Assembly: GCF_003666015.1 (NCBI RefSeq)
Contig: NZ_QPLT01000015.1
Location: 36,437 to 100,436 of the forward strand
DNA length: 64,000 nt
From: Halorubrum sp. Atlit-26R
GTDB lineage: Archaea > Halobacteriota > Halobacteria > Halobacteriales > Haloferacaceae
Direction: 5' to 3'
The translations under genes were made by a program, and so were the position numbers. Positions 32,891 through 41,374 of the stretch are shown here, piece after piece (the stretch's first letter is position 1; each line of letters opens with the position of its first letter). A model generated the notes under the pieces. That model ran no database searches. It was given only the letters and a program-made list of their open reading frames with translations, and was not told the origin of the DNA.

Positions 32891-35257
32891 GTGTCCGTGA
32901 CCGACTCGCCCCCGTGGGCCGACCTCTTCGGCCACCCCGAACCCTACCCCGAGCAGGCCGACGGCATCGACGCCGCCGTCGACGCGGCCGAGGACGGCGG
33001 CTTCCTCGCCTTGGAGGGCGCCTGCGGGACGGGGAAGACGATGCTCGCGCTCACCGCCGGGCTCGACCGCGTGCGCGACCCGGACTCCGACTTCGAGCGC
33101 GTCTTCGTCCTCACCAGCGTCAAACAGCAGCTGCGTCAGTTCGAGACGGATCTCCGGACGATAAACGACGACCTCCCGGAGGGGTACGACCCCGTCTCGG
33201 GGCTCACCCTCGTCGGCAAGGCGGACGTCTGCCCGTACGCGCGCGAGAACCGCGGCGGGATCGACCGCGAGAACGTGTACGAGCGCTGCGAGGGGCTCCG
33301 CGAGCGCACCCGGAACCTCGTCGGCGACGGCGGCGCGATGACGACCTCGAACCTCGTGAGCGAGGCGCGGAGCCAGCAGGTCGGGCTGATGGACTCGGGG
33401 AACGATGGCTCGTCGGCGGACGGCGCCGCCGACTACCTCTCCGTCGACGGCGAGCCGACCCCGTACCGCCCCGACACCGAGGAGTACGACGACGTCGAGT
33501 TCTGTCCGTTCTACGCCGGCTTCCTCGACGACCTCCCAGAGGACGGCGACCCCGCGGAGGCGGTCCCGTTCGACGTGACCGACCTCGGCCACGTCGACGC
33601 CGACGAGCTCGTCCGGCTCGCCGCGGGCCACGGCTCGTGTCCCCACTCGATCATGGGCGCGCTCGTCCCCGAGGTCGAGGTCGTCATCGGCAACTACTAC
33701 CACGCGTTCGACCCCGTGACGACCGGGACGTTCACCGGCGCGCTCCTCGACGACTCGACGTTCGTCGTCTGCGACGAGGCGCACATGCTCGAACCCCGCG
33801 TGCGGGACCTCGTGAGCGACGCCGTCGCGGACGCCAGCCTCCGCGACGCCGAGAACGAGCTCACCCGCGTCGTCCAGCCGCTCTCGTTCGAGTCGGCGGG
33901 CGCGGAGTCCGACGACGCCGCCCTCGTCCGCGGCGAACTGGAGGACGCGGACGTGTCGGTCGAAGAGATCGAGGCCGTCCGGGAGTTCTACGCCGACCTG
34001 CGCGGCGAGCTCGACCGGCGCGTGACCGCGCACCTCGACCGCGAGCGCCCCGACTGGCGCGCGTCGATGCGCGACCTCGACGATACGGAGATCCCGCTCC
34101 GCGACCCCGAGGAGCCGGGCAAAGACGAGATCACGGCGTGGGCGGACGGCGAGGGGTACGGCGAGCGCGTCTGGGCGCGCGCCGAGCAGGTCGGCGCGGT
34201 CGTCAAGCGCGTCCTCGACTCGCTGGAAGACGAGGACAAGCAGCGCGCGGCCCCCGGCGTCGGCCGCACCCTCAACGCCTGGTACCGGGAGGGCCACACC
34301 GACTTCTTCCGGGCGATCGAACTCGAACGCACCTTCGACGAGACGGAGCCGCCGGACTCGTGGCGGCGGGCGTACAACGGCCGGCTCGCGCTCCACAACT
34401 GCCTGCCCAGCGAGCCGATCGGCGACCGGCTCGCCGAGTTCGGCGGCGGCGTCCTCATGAGCGCGACGCTGGAGCCGATGGACCTGTTCCGGGAGGTGAC
34501 CGGGCTCGACCACCTGGCCGAGCGCGGTCGCCCGGTCGTCGAGCGGACGTACGGCCTATCCTTCCCCGAGGACAACCGGGCGAGCCTCGCGGTCGACGCG
34601 CCGAAGTTCACCCATCAGAACCGCGGCGCGCCGGGCGAGGAGAACCCGACGCGGCTCGCACACCTCGACGCGACGGCCGCGGTCGCGCGCCGCGAGGGGA
34701 ACGTCCTCGTGGGCACCCCGAGCTACGCGGAAGCGTCGTGGATGGCGGAGTCGCTCTCGGCGCGGCTCGACAAGCCGGTCCTCTTGGACGAGTCCACGGG
34801 CGACCGCGAGACGGAGTCGCTGAAGGACGACTTCTTCGCCGGCGACGGGAAGGTGCTGGTGACGAGCCTCCGCGGCACGCTCACCGAGGGCGTCGACTAC
34901 CGCGGCGACCGCCTCGCGGCCGCGGTCGTCTGCGGCGTCCCGATCATCAACACGGCGCGGCCGCAGACGCGGGCGGTGATCACCGCCTACGACCGGCGGT
35001 TCGAGTCCGGCTTCGAGACGGCGCTCACGGTCCCCGCCGTGCGCAAGGCCCGACAGGCCGTCGGCCGCGTCATCCGCGGCCCGGACGAGCGCGGCGTCCG
35101 CGTCCTGCTCGACGCCCGGTACGCCCGAGACTCGTGGAACGGCGTCCGGGAGTACCTGCCCGAACACGAGCGCGAGGAGTACCAGCCCGTCAGCCCGGAC
35201 ATGCTGGAGGTCGCGCTCGACCGGTTCGAGTCGAGGGCGCCGGCGACGAGCGAGTGA
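32891..35257 (+). CDS. XPD/Rad3-like Fe-S DNA helicase
   Basis: A 788-residue SF2 helicase with GTG start (32891; a GTG at 32897 is equally possible). Walker A is EGACGTGKTM about residue 43, DEAH box VVCDEAHML about 295, motif III LMSATLEPMD, motif V-VI region VTSLRGTLTEGVDYRGD and RQAVGRVIRGPDERG. Four cysteines in the FeS region (VCPYA about 112, YERCEG about 133, VEFCPFY about 204, GSCPHS about 249) match the XPD/DinG cluster. It probably unwinds 5'-3' in repair or transcription-coupled processes. TTTAAA (32867-32872) is a likely TATA box. Confidence 0.95.
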   Translation: MSVTDSPPWADLFGHPEPYPEQADGIDAAVDAAEDGGFLALEGACGTGKTMLALTAGLDRVRDPDSDFERVFVLTSVKQQLRQFETDLRTINDDLPEGYDPVSGLTLVGKADVCPYARENRGGIDRENVYERCEGLRERTRNLVGDGGAMTTSNLVSEARSQQVGLMDSGNDGSSADGAADYLSVDGEPTPYRPDTEEYDDVEFCPFYAGFLDDLPEDGDPAEAVPFDVTDLGHVDADELVRLAAGHGSCPHSIMGALVPEVEVVIGNYYHAFDPVTTGTFTGALLDDSTFVVCDEAHMLEPRVRDLVSDAVADASLRDAENELTRVVQPLSFESAGAESDDAALVRGELEDADVSVEEIEAVREFYADLRGELDRRVTAHLDRERPDWRASMRDLDDTEIPLRDPEEPGKDEITAWADGEGYGERVWARAEQVGAVVKRVLDSLEDEDKQRAAPGVGRTLNAWYREGHTDFFRAIELERTFDETEPPDSWRRAYNGRLALHNCLPSEPIGDRLAEFGGGVLMSATLEPMDLFREVTGLDHLAERGRPVVERTYGLSFPEDNRASLAVDAPKFTHQNRGAPGEENPTRLAHLDATAAVARREGNVLVGTPSYAEASWMAESLSARLDKPVLLDESTGDRETESLKDDFFAGDGKVLVTSLRGTLTEGVDYRGDRLAAAVVCGVPIINTARPQTRAVITAYDRRFESGFETALTVPAVRKARQAVGRVIRGPDERGVRVLLDARYARDSWNGVREYLPEHEREEYQPVSPDMLEVALDRFESRAPATSE

Positions 35258-35343
35258 CGAACCGGTTCGGATCCCGCGGATAACGGGCCGTTACTCACCG
35301 GTAGGAAAGTTGTAACTATGCGGGTACGGCGGTTGGCGAGCGT

Positions 35344-35496
35344 ATGGACGCTGTCTCTCGGAACGAACGGTATCACCTCGTCTGTCGCGAGTGTTCCCTC
35401 GAAAGCCTCTGCGACGCCGCGACGGACGCGAACGCCCTCCGTCGCGAACACGTCGAGGAGACCGGCCACCGCGTCGCGGTCGACCGGGTCCAATAA
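35344..35496 (+). CDS. 50-residue Cys/His small protein
   Basis: A short frame from ATG 35344 to TAA 35494-35496 that has the look of a conserved haloarchaeal micro-protein: MDAVSRNERYHLVCRECSLE, then Cys in SLCDAATDANALRREHVE and a final TGHRVAVDRVQ. CxxC, a third Cys and a late His could form a compact zinc finger. Codon choice is strongly G+C at third positions, as in real genes here. It is distinct from a longer frame over the same bases that reads as low-complexity Arg/Ser/Thr. Confidence 0.7.
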   Translation: MDAVSRNERYHLVCRECSLESLCDAATDANALRREHVEETGHRVAVDRVQ

Positions 35497-35546
35497 CGGG
35501 TCGGCGCGGGAGGGGGTGACCGACGACCCCTTCGAAACGAGGCGGC

Positions 35547-36722
35547 TCAGACCACGTTCGAGTCGATGTCTCGCGGGAAGTTGGTGAGCCGCTCCGTCCC
35601 CGACTCGGTGATCGCCACCGTGTCGGAGTGGCGGTAGCCGAACTCGTCGGTGTAGATTCCGGGTTCGATCGTGTACACGTGGCCGGGCGCCATCACGGCG
35701 TCGGCGCCGTCGTAGCGCTCGCCCCAGCCGCGGTCGATGTACGGCGGCTCGTGGGCGCCGAGCCCGATGTTGTGGCCGACGTGGTGTTGCACCAGATCCG
35801 TCACGCCCTGCTCCTCGAAGTACTCCCAGACGACCTCGTCGACCTCGGCGACCGGCACGCCCGGGCCCAAGGCGTCGATGGCGAGCGTCTGTGCCTCCAG
35901 CATGAGCTCGAAGTAGTGCGCCTGCTCGTCGGAGTAGTCGCCGACGAACATCGTCCGCTCTAACTCCGAGCGGTAGCCGTCGACGTTCGCCGTCGCGCCC
36001 GTGACTAAGACGTCGCCCTCGGAGAGCCGCTCGTTCGGCGTGTGGCCGTGCGGGAGCGCGGTCTCCTCGCCGGAGATGTAGCCGGCGTGGACCGGCCCGT
36101 CGCCCCGGACGCGGACGCTGTACGCGTCCCCGAGCGCGTCGAGCATGGCGCGGGAGGCCTCCGTGGAGGCGCGCTGCGAGACGGTCGCCGGGTGCGCGCC
36201 CGGCTCGGAGTAGTCGGCGAGGTAGCGGTGGCCGAGGTTCGCCCACTTCGCGGATTCGCGGATCAGGTCGACCTCGGCGTCGGACTTCGCCCAGCGCATC
36301 CGGTCGACCCACGACTGCGTCTCGACGTCGAGGGACTCGGAAAAGGCGGGGCCCTCGTACCCCATCACGCCCGGGGGGCCGTCGGCGTCGGCGGCGATCG
36401 CGTCGGCGCCGAGGCCGCTCAGCATGTCGACGGCGACCGAGACGGGTTCGCCGCCCGGGTAGTCGAAGTAGTCGTGGACGGCGTCGATCCGCGGGTTCGG
36501 GGAGACGCGCTCGACCTCTAACCGCGGGACGGTGATCTCGACGCGGTCGTCGGTGACCGCGAGGACCACCGGGCGCTCCGTCTGGATGTGGTGGAAGCCG
36601 GTGAGGTACTCGATCGCCGTCGCGCCGACCCAGGTCGCGGCGTCGGCGTCGGTCGCTGCGAGCCGGTCTCGGACCGCGGCGAGCCGGTCGTCGAAGGCCG
36701 ACTCCGGAAGTCGCGTGGCCAT
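35547..36722 (-). CDS. M24 (Xaa-Pro peptidase/creatinase) family protein, metal ligands altered
   Basis: A 391-residue protein with a creatinase-type N-terminal domain (1 to about 150) and a pita-bread catalytic domain. Of the five M24 metal ligands, His317 (HHVGHNIG) and Glu353 (YTIEPGIY) are present. The first Asp is Thr241 (VLVTGATANVDGY), the second is Glu253 (SELERT) and the last Glu is Ser366 (RHSDTV). It is therefore unlikely to be an ordinary dimetal aminopeptidase P. A metal-independent creatinase-like activity or a non-catalytic role is more plausible. Start ATG 36720-36722. Confidence 0.9.
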   Translation of the reverse strand: MATRLPESAFDDRLAAVRDRLAATDADAATWVGATAIEYLTGFHHIQTERPVVLAVTDDRVEITVPRLEVERVSPNPRIDAVHDYFDYPGGEPVSVAVDMLSGLGADAIAADADGPPGVMGYEGPAFSESLDVETQSWVDRMRWAKSDAEVDLIRESAKWANLGHRYLADYSEPGAHPATVSQRASTEASRAMLDALGDAYSVRVRGDGPVHAGYISGEETALPHGHTPNERLSEGDVLVTGATANVDGYRSELERTMFVGDYSDEQAHYFELMLEAQTLAIDALGPGVPVAEVDEVVWEYFEEQGVTDLVQHHVGHNIGLGAHEPPYIDRGWGERYDGADAVMAPGHVYTIEPGIYTDEFGYRHSDTVAITESGTERLTNFPRDIDSNVV

Positions 36723-36841
36723 ACCTCACGATGTGCGAACGCGCCGATAAACGGTCGGGTAGCGGAACGGCGGTGCCGACGGCGCCGGCACCGGACCGAC
36801 GGCGCCGGCACCGGACCGACGCCGCCGGCGCTCCGGTCGTC

Positions 36842-37453
36842 TCAGTTCTCGCGGCGGGCGAACGCGAGGTTGCCGGAGACGTTCTTGATGTACGCCGTCA
36901 CGGTCTCGCCCTCCTGCGCGCCGGGGACGAAGATGGTGTACTCGCCGCGCTCGGCGACGCCGTCGCCCTTGCGGCCGGTGCCGACGATCTCGAGCTCGTA
37001 CGTGTTGCCCGACTCGACGGCGTCCTCCTGCCGTTGGGTGTTGGAGGTGTTCTGCTTCGCCACCGGGCGGAACGCCCCGCAGGCCTCACACCGGAGCATC
37101 GGCGTCCGGTTCTCGGTCTCCAGTCGCGTGTCGGGGAGGCCGCACTCCGAGCAGGTGACGAACGACTCGATGTACGAGTCGATCGCGGCCTGGAAGTCGC
37201 GCTCGCGGAAGTTCCCGCTGTAGCGCGCGCGGCCGTCCTCGTACTGGCCCGCGGTCCCCAGCTCCTGCTGGATCTTCGAGTGGACGTGTTCGGGGTCGCG
37301 GCTCAGGGCGTCGGCGATCGCGGAGAGGTTCGTCAGGCGGGTGAACGCCCCGTCCTTCTGCCATTCCGGCTCGGGTACCGACAGTCGCTCGTCGGACCCG
37401 CCCAGATCCGGTACCTCATCCATCGCGCGGTCGAGGCTCGATTCGTAATCCAT
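36842..37453 (-). CDS. translation initiation factor aIF2 beta subunit with C-terminal TRAM domain
   Basis: A 203-residue protein from ATG 37451-37453. Residues about 35-95 form the aIF2-beta/aIF5 core (AFTRLTNLSAIADALSRDPEHV, YIESFVTC). Zinc ribbon cysteines are Cys101, 104, 122 and 125. Residues 147-203 are a TRAM RNA-binding domain (YELEIVGTGRKGDGVAERGEY, PGAQEGETVTAYIKNVSGNLAFA). aIF2-beta normally ends after the zinc ribbon; the TRAM fusion is known in haloarchaeal paralogues. It helps recruit initiator tRNA, and an initiator tRNA-Met gene lies 1.7 kb away. The intervening tnpB element is probably a later insertion. Confidence 0.93.
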   Translation of the reverse strand: MDYESSLDRAMDEVPDLGGSDERLSVPEPEWQKDGAFTRLTNLSAIADALSRDPEHVHSKIQQELGTAGQYEDGRARYSGNFRERDFQAAIDSYIESFVTCSECGLPDTRLETENRTPMLRCEACGAFRPVAKQNTSNTQRQEDAVESGNTYELEIVGTGRKGDGVAERGEYTIFVPGAQEGETVTAYIKNVSGNLAFARREN

Positions 37454-37565
37454 ACGCGAGGAAACGACAGCGCGACGGAAATCGCTTCCGGGTTCGGTGG
37501 CGGCGGCTCCGGAATGTAAAGGAGGTTCTGGGTGGTAGTCTGGCAGAAATAGCGGGAGGTGAACT

Positions 37566-37643
37566 GCCTCGGAGACAACTGATTCAAGAGATCCTTGATC
37601 TCTCGTCATCCCGGAAAGTGAAGTCTTCCGGCTGCTCCGAGGC
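37566..37643 (-). ncRNA. candidate right-end/omega-RNA scaffold of the tnpB element
   Basis: Immediately 3' of tnpB is a branched inverted-repeat structure: outer stem GCCTCGGAG (37566-37574) with CTCCGAGGC (37635-37643), enclosing hairpins AGAGATC/GATCTCT (37587-37603, loop CTT) and CCGGAA/TTCCGG (37611-37631). In IS200/IS605 elements the region overlapping the tnpB 3' end and right end encodes the guide RNA. This position and fold fit, but the exact element boundary, and so the guide, cannot be set from one copy. Confidence 0.5.
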
Positions 37644-37653
37644 TTCCCGTGGT

Positions 37654-38928
37654 TTAATCTAACACTCCCGACCGACCATCGATCTGGTAGTCTCGAACGG
37701 TCGGGTGGGTCACGGTCGGGGCGTCCACGGCCCCCGATGCCTGCCGTCGCACCTTCCGAACTTGAGGGAGGCTGTTGAGAGCAGGCACATTCCAGTCGAG
37801 TTTCTTGATGCCTTTCACAGCGATGTTGACGCTTGCACCACGGTCGCTATGGTCTTGATGCCCGCACGACCGACACTTGAACCGCTTCTTGTTACGGTTC
37901 GCTCGCTCCGTGTGTCTACACATTGGACACCGCTGACTCGTGTACTCAGGGTTAATCCATGTGGTCGGTATCTCCTTGAACGACGCCTTATAGGACGTAT
38001 AGAACTGGAGCGCGCGGAACGGGAGGTGATGTAAACGTCGGTTCATCCGCGTGCCGTAGTCGATGCTGTCGCGCATCTCTTTGAGGTCTTCAAAGACGAT
38101 ACACGGTTTCTCGAACTGACGGCTCCACTCCACGATATGACAACTCACCTTATGGAGTCGGTCGCGGACGAAACGTTCCTCACACCCTTCGAGCGTGTCG
38201 TTGATACTATTTTTCCTCGCGTTCTGGATGCGCTTTCGCATCGTGAAGTAGCGGTGGCGTTCAAATTTAATTTCGGGGAAGTCAATGACTAATGAATCCT
38301 TGATGCCATTCTCAGAGAGTGCGGTGAGAGCCACGTTATCTTCGTTCACATCCACGCCAACGACGGTCTGCGAGTCGTGCTTGCCTCGGACAGTCCGCTC
38401 AGTATTAGTAATATTAACGTGTAACTCGGGATCGTCGTTGTGGAACAGAGCTTCTGCTGTCCCAATTTTCCACTCGTCGCTTTCGAGTGCAGTTTTGAGT
38501 ATATCAAGGTGAGAATCAGCTCCTTTGAGGACCCCTTTGATATGCTGGTACGGCTTCGCGCTGATGCGGAACGTTATATCGCCATCATCGTCGAGTGAGA
38601 GGTTGTACCCCTCTTCGTAGTTCGCACAAAGCGGGTACGTGCCGTCCTTGGTGTGGCTTGGCTGGCCGAAGTCGTCGTACTCGTGGTAGTTCTCCATCGC
38701 GCCGAGTGCTTTGGCGACGACACGCTGAGTCGTGTTTTTCACGAGATTGGAATTTCCCGCCACTCGTTCGGGAATCACGTCCCAGTCCAAGCCTTGTTTG
38801 GCGAGACGGATCGTTTCGTTGTACACCGACCGTGCTTCGAGGTTGGCGTCGTACAGCAGGCTCTCGTTGTCACTCTGGATATCGAGTTGGAAATCCATCG
38901 TCTTGATGAGAGCCTGTGTGTCGGTCAT
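37654..38928 (-). CDS. tnpB: TnpB RNA-guided nuclease, IS200/IS605 (IS1341-type) element
   Basis: A 424-residue protein from ATG 38926-38928 (a start at 38973, MADVQVKPTV, is possible). The RuvC-like residues are Asp193 (VVGVDVNEDN), Glu280 (CIVFEDLKE) and Asp362 (HSDRGASVNIA). The zinc finger is CPMC (Cys334, Cys337) and CRSC (Cys352, Cys355). All catalytic residues are intact and the length is full, so it may be active. No tnpA is adjacent, as in IS1341-type elements. Amino-acid and base composition are less halophilic than neighbours. Confidence 0.95.
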   Translation of the reverse strand: MTDTQALIKTMDFQLDIQSDNESLLYDANLEARSVYNETIRLAKQGLDWDVIPERVAGNSNLVKNTTQRVVAKALGAMENYHEYDDFGQPSHTKDGTYPLCANYEEGYNLSLDDDGDITFRISAKPYQHIKGVLKGADSHLDILKTALESDEWKIGTAEALFHNDDPELHVNITNTERTVRGKHDSQTVVGVDVNEDNVALTALSENGIKDSLVIDFPEIKFERHRYFTMRKRIQNARKNSINDTLEGCEERFVRDRLHKVSCHIVEWSRQFEKPCIVFEDLKEMRDSIDYGTRMNRRLHHLPFRALQFYTSYKASFKEIPTTWINPEYTSQRCPMCRHTERANRNKKRFKCRSCGHQDHSDRGASVNIAVKGIKKLDWNVPALNSLPQVRKVRRQASGAVDAPTVTHPTVRDYQIDGRSGVLD

Positions 38929-39056
38929 ACACGCAAGCTTGGTAACCGTGGGCTTCACTTGAACATCAGCCATCCACGGTGGAAGTGGAAATTCCACTGA
39001 GCTTACGACGTTCACCCTAGGTCTCAAGCTCCAAGGAGCTCGGTCTGGCTTGCCAG

Positions 39057-39173
39057 AGATTTGAACCACGGTCACTCCGCTTCGCTCCGTTCCCTGGTTC
39101 AAATCTGCTCCGGGGCTATCTCGTCGACGACGCTGTTCACGCCTCGCTTCGCTCGGCGTTCACTGTCGTCGAC
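39057..39173 (-). repeat. two inverted repeats trailing tRNA-iMet, one mimicking a T arm
   Basis: Downstream of the tRNA, the first inverted repeat is GTCGACGAC (39123-39131) with GTCGTCGAC (39165-39173), capped by CGCC/GGCG around CTCGCTTCGCTC. The second is AGATTTGAACCA (39057-39068) with TGGTTCAAATCT (39095-39106), a perfect 12-bp stem whose GGTTCAAATC is the tRNA T-arm consensus. The inner caps contain the GAGCGAAGCG type sequence also found in P2 of the dispersed RNA element. Confidence 0.75.
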
Positions 39174-39180
39174 AAAAGAT

Positions 39181-39254
39181 AGCGGGAGGTAGATTTGAAC
39201 TACCGATCTCCGGGTTATGAGCCCGGCGGAATCTCCTGGCTATCCCATCCCGCT
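39181..39254 (-). tRNA. initiator tRNA-Met (CAT)
   Basis: A 74-nt cloverleaf on the minus strand. The acceptor begins AGCGGGA and ends TCCCGCT, giving the A1-U72 pair typical of archaeal initiators. The anticodon stem GCCGGGCTCATAACCCGG has the three consecutive G-C pairs and CAU anticodon, and the T arm is GGTAGTTCAAATCTACC. No intron, and CCA is not encoded. It lies between the tnpB element and a small membrane-protein gene. Confidence 0.95.
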
Positions 39255-39412
39255 ATCGTAGCACAATCGGGTGCGACTGTTAAGGGTTCTGATCCCGACG
39301 CCGGTGTGCGATTCGTCCACGCGTCCGCGGCGGTCGCGAACCCTCGCGCGGGCGCCCGAATCGGAGCCGAAGATCGCACCGAGCGGCCGCTTCGCGGACC
39401 GCCTTTCCGTCG

Positions 39413-39652
39413 TCACTCCTCGCCTACGCCCTCGTCGTCGCTCGTCTGCGCCGCGACGGCCTTCATGCGGATCCGGAGCGCGAGGACCGCCACGAAGGCG
39501 AATCCGACGGTCACCGCGACGTCGGCCGGGTCGCCGGAAAGCGCCCGCTGCGCGGTGAGCCCCGCCATCAGCGCGAACATGAACGACAGCAGTCCCGCGA
39601 TCGGAATCACGTACCCCTCGTTGAACGCCGACCCCTCGGACTCGTCGCTCAT
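39413..39652 (-). CDS. small two-helix membrane protein
   Basis: A 79-residue protein from ATG 39650-39652: polar N-terminus MSDESEGSAFNEGY, hydrophobic segments VIPIAGLLSFMFALMAGLTA and VAVTVGFAFVAVLALRI, and an acidic tail TSDDEGVGEE. No motif recognised. Codon use is typical of the genome, so it is a likely real gene of unknown role. Confidence 0.75.
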   Translation of the reverse strand: MSDESEGSAFNEGYVIPIAGLLSFMFALMAGLTAQRALSGDPADVAVTVGFAFVAVLALRIRMKAVAAQTSDDEGVGEE

Positions 39653-39751
39653 TTCTCACCCCTCTGCCGCCGACCGTGAAAAGGCTCCCGCGACCGACCG
39701 TCCCTTGCGTCGGCCGCAAACGATTTCACACATCATCGATAGTGACAGACG

Positions 39752-41368
39752 ATGCACAAGCCGCTGTTGACGACGGACTTTCTGGACCGGGCGCGGCGCC
39801 ACTACGCCGACGAGGAGGCCGTCCTCGCGGTCGACGGGACGCGATACACGTACGCGGAGCTCGGCGAGCGCGCCGACCGCTTCTCCGCCGCGCTTCAGGC
39901 GCGCGGGATCGAGAAGGGCGACCGAGTGGCGGTGTTGGACCCGAACACGCACTACCACCTGGAGGCCGCCTACGGCGCGATGCAGGTCGGCGCGGTTCAC
40001 ACGCCGCTGAACTACCGGCTCACGCCCGACGACTTCTCGTACATGCTCTCGGACGCCGGCGTCGACGCCATCTACGCCGACGCCGAGTACGCCGACAGGG
40101 TCGAGGCGGTCCGCGACGAGGTGCCCACCGAGACGTTCCTCACGAACGACCCGGACGCGGTCGGGGGCGACTGGGAGTCGTTCGACGCCGCGCTCGACGA
40201 CGCGGACCCCGACGCCTACGAGCGCCCCGAGATGGACGAGGACGACGTGATCACGATCAACTACACCTCGGGGACGACCGGCGACCCGAAGGGGGTCTGT
40301 CGGACTCACCGCGCGGAGACGCTCCACGCGTACCTCATCTCGATCCACCAGGAGATCACCGACGACGACGTGTACCTCTGGACGCTGCCGATGTTCCACG
40401 TCAACGGCTGGGGCCACATCTACGCGATCACCGGGGCGGGCGCCCGGCACGTCTGTACCCGCGGGGTCGACGTCGCGGAAACGTTCGACCGGATCCGCGG
40501 CGAGGACGTCTCGTACTTCTGTGCGGCGCCGACCGTCCTCAACATGCTCGGCGACCACCACGCCGAACACGGGGGCGCGACGACGGGCGACAACGACGTG
40601 CGGGTCGCCACGGCGGGCGCGGCGCCGCCGGAGGCGACGATCCGCACCGTCGAGGAGGAGTTCGGCTGGGAGCTCAAACACGTGTACGGCGCGACCGAGA
40701 CGGGCCCGCTGATCACCACCTCAGACGCGAAGCGGCACTTCGACGAGGGGGCCGACGACCGGTTCGCGGTCAAGAAGACGCAGGGGATCGGCTACCTCGG
40801 CACGGACGTCCGCGTCGTCGACGAGGACGGCGAGGACGTGGCCGCCGACGGCGAGACGATCGGCGAGATCGTCGTGCGCGGCAACCAGGTGATGGACCGC
40901 TACTGGAACAAGCCCGAGGCCACCGAGGAGGCGTTCTCGGAGCGGCTGGAGGGATACTACCACATGGGCGACCTCGCGGTCGTCGACGAGGACGGCTTCG
41001 TCTCGATCCAGGACCGGAAGAAGGACATCATCATCTCCGGGGGGGAGAACATCTCCTCGATCGAGTTAGAGGACACCCTCTTCGAACACGACGTCGTCTC
41101 CGACGTCGCCGTCATCCCCGCGCCCGACGAGCGCTGGGGAGAGACGCCGAAGGCGTTCGTCGTCCCGGAGGGCGGCGACCCGAACGACGCGGGCGCGACG
41201 CCCGAGGAACTGAAGGCGTTCGTCCGCGACCGCGTCGCCGACTACAAGACCCCCGGCGAGGTGGAGTTCGTCGCGGAGCTTCCCACCACCGCGACCGGGA
41301 AGATACAGAAGTACGAGCTGCGCGAGCGCGAGTGGGACGAGGAGGACCGGATGGTCGGCGAGGGGTAG
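39752..41368 (+). CDS. AMP-forming acyl-CoA synthetase
   Basis: A 538-residue adenylate-forming enzyme from ATG 39752. It contains the P-loop INYTSGTTGDPKGV near residue 168, A5 motif HVYGATETGPL, A8 region YYHMGDLAVVDEDGFVSIQDRKKDIIISGGENISS-type hinge (in pieces) and the A10 lysine in PTTATGKIQKYELRE. It activates a carboxylic acid to its CoA thioester via acyl-AMP. The overall pattern is nearest medium- or long-chain fatty acyl-CoA ligases, but substrate cannot be fixed. It is convergent with the DUF5779-like gene, 6 bp away. Confidence 0.94.
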   Translation: MHKPLLTTDFLDRARRHYADEEAVLAVDGTRYTYAELGERADRFSAALQARGIEKGDRVAVLDPNTHYHLEAAYGAMQVGAVHTPLNYRLTPDDFSYMLSDAGVDAIYADAEYADRVEAVRDEVPTETFLTNDPDAVGGDWESFDAALDDADPDAYERPEMDEDDVITINYTSGTTGDPKGVCRTHRAETLHAYLISIHQEITDDDVYLWTLPMFHVNGWGHIYAITGAGARHVCTRGVDVAETFDRIRGEDVSYFCAAPTVLNMLGDHHAEHGGATTGDNDVRVATAGAAPPEATIRTVEEEFGWELKHVYGATETGPLITTSDAKRHFDEGADDRFAVKKTQGIGYLGTDVRVVDEDGEDVAADGETIGEIVVRGNQVMDRYWNKPEATEEAFSERLEGYYHMGDLAVVDEDGFVSIQDRKKDIIISGGENISSIELEDTLFEHDVVSDVAVIPAPDERWGETPKAFVVPEGGDPNDAGATPEELKAFVRDRVADYKTPGEVEFVAELPTTATGKIQKYELREREWDEEDRMVGEG

Positions 41369-41374
41369 CGAACT

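Noticed and set aside
35318..35587. 89-residue plus-strand frame over the small Cys/His gene
   Set aside because: Ser/Thr/Arg-rich shadow; the 50-residue frame inside it has the coherent Cys/His pattern and codon bias.
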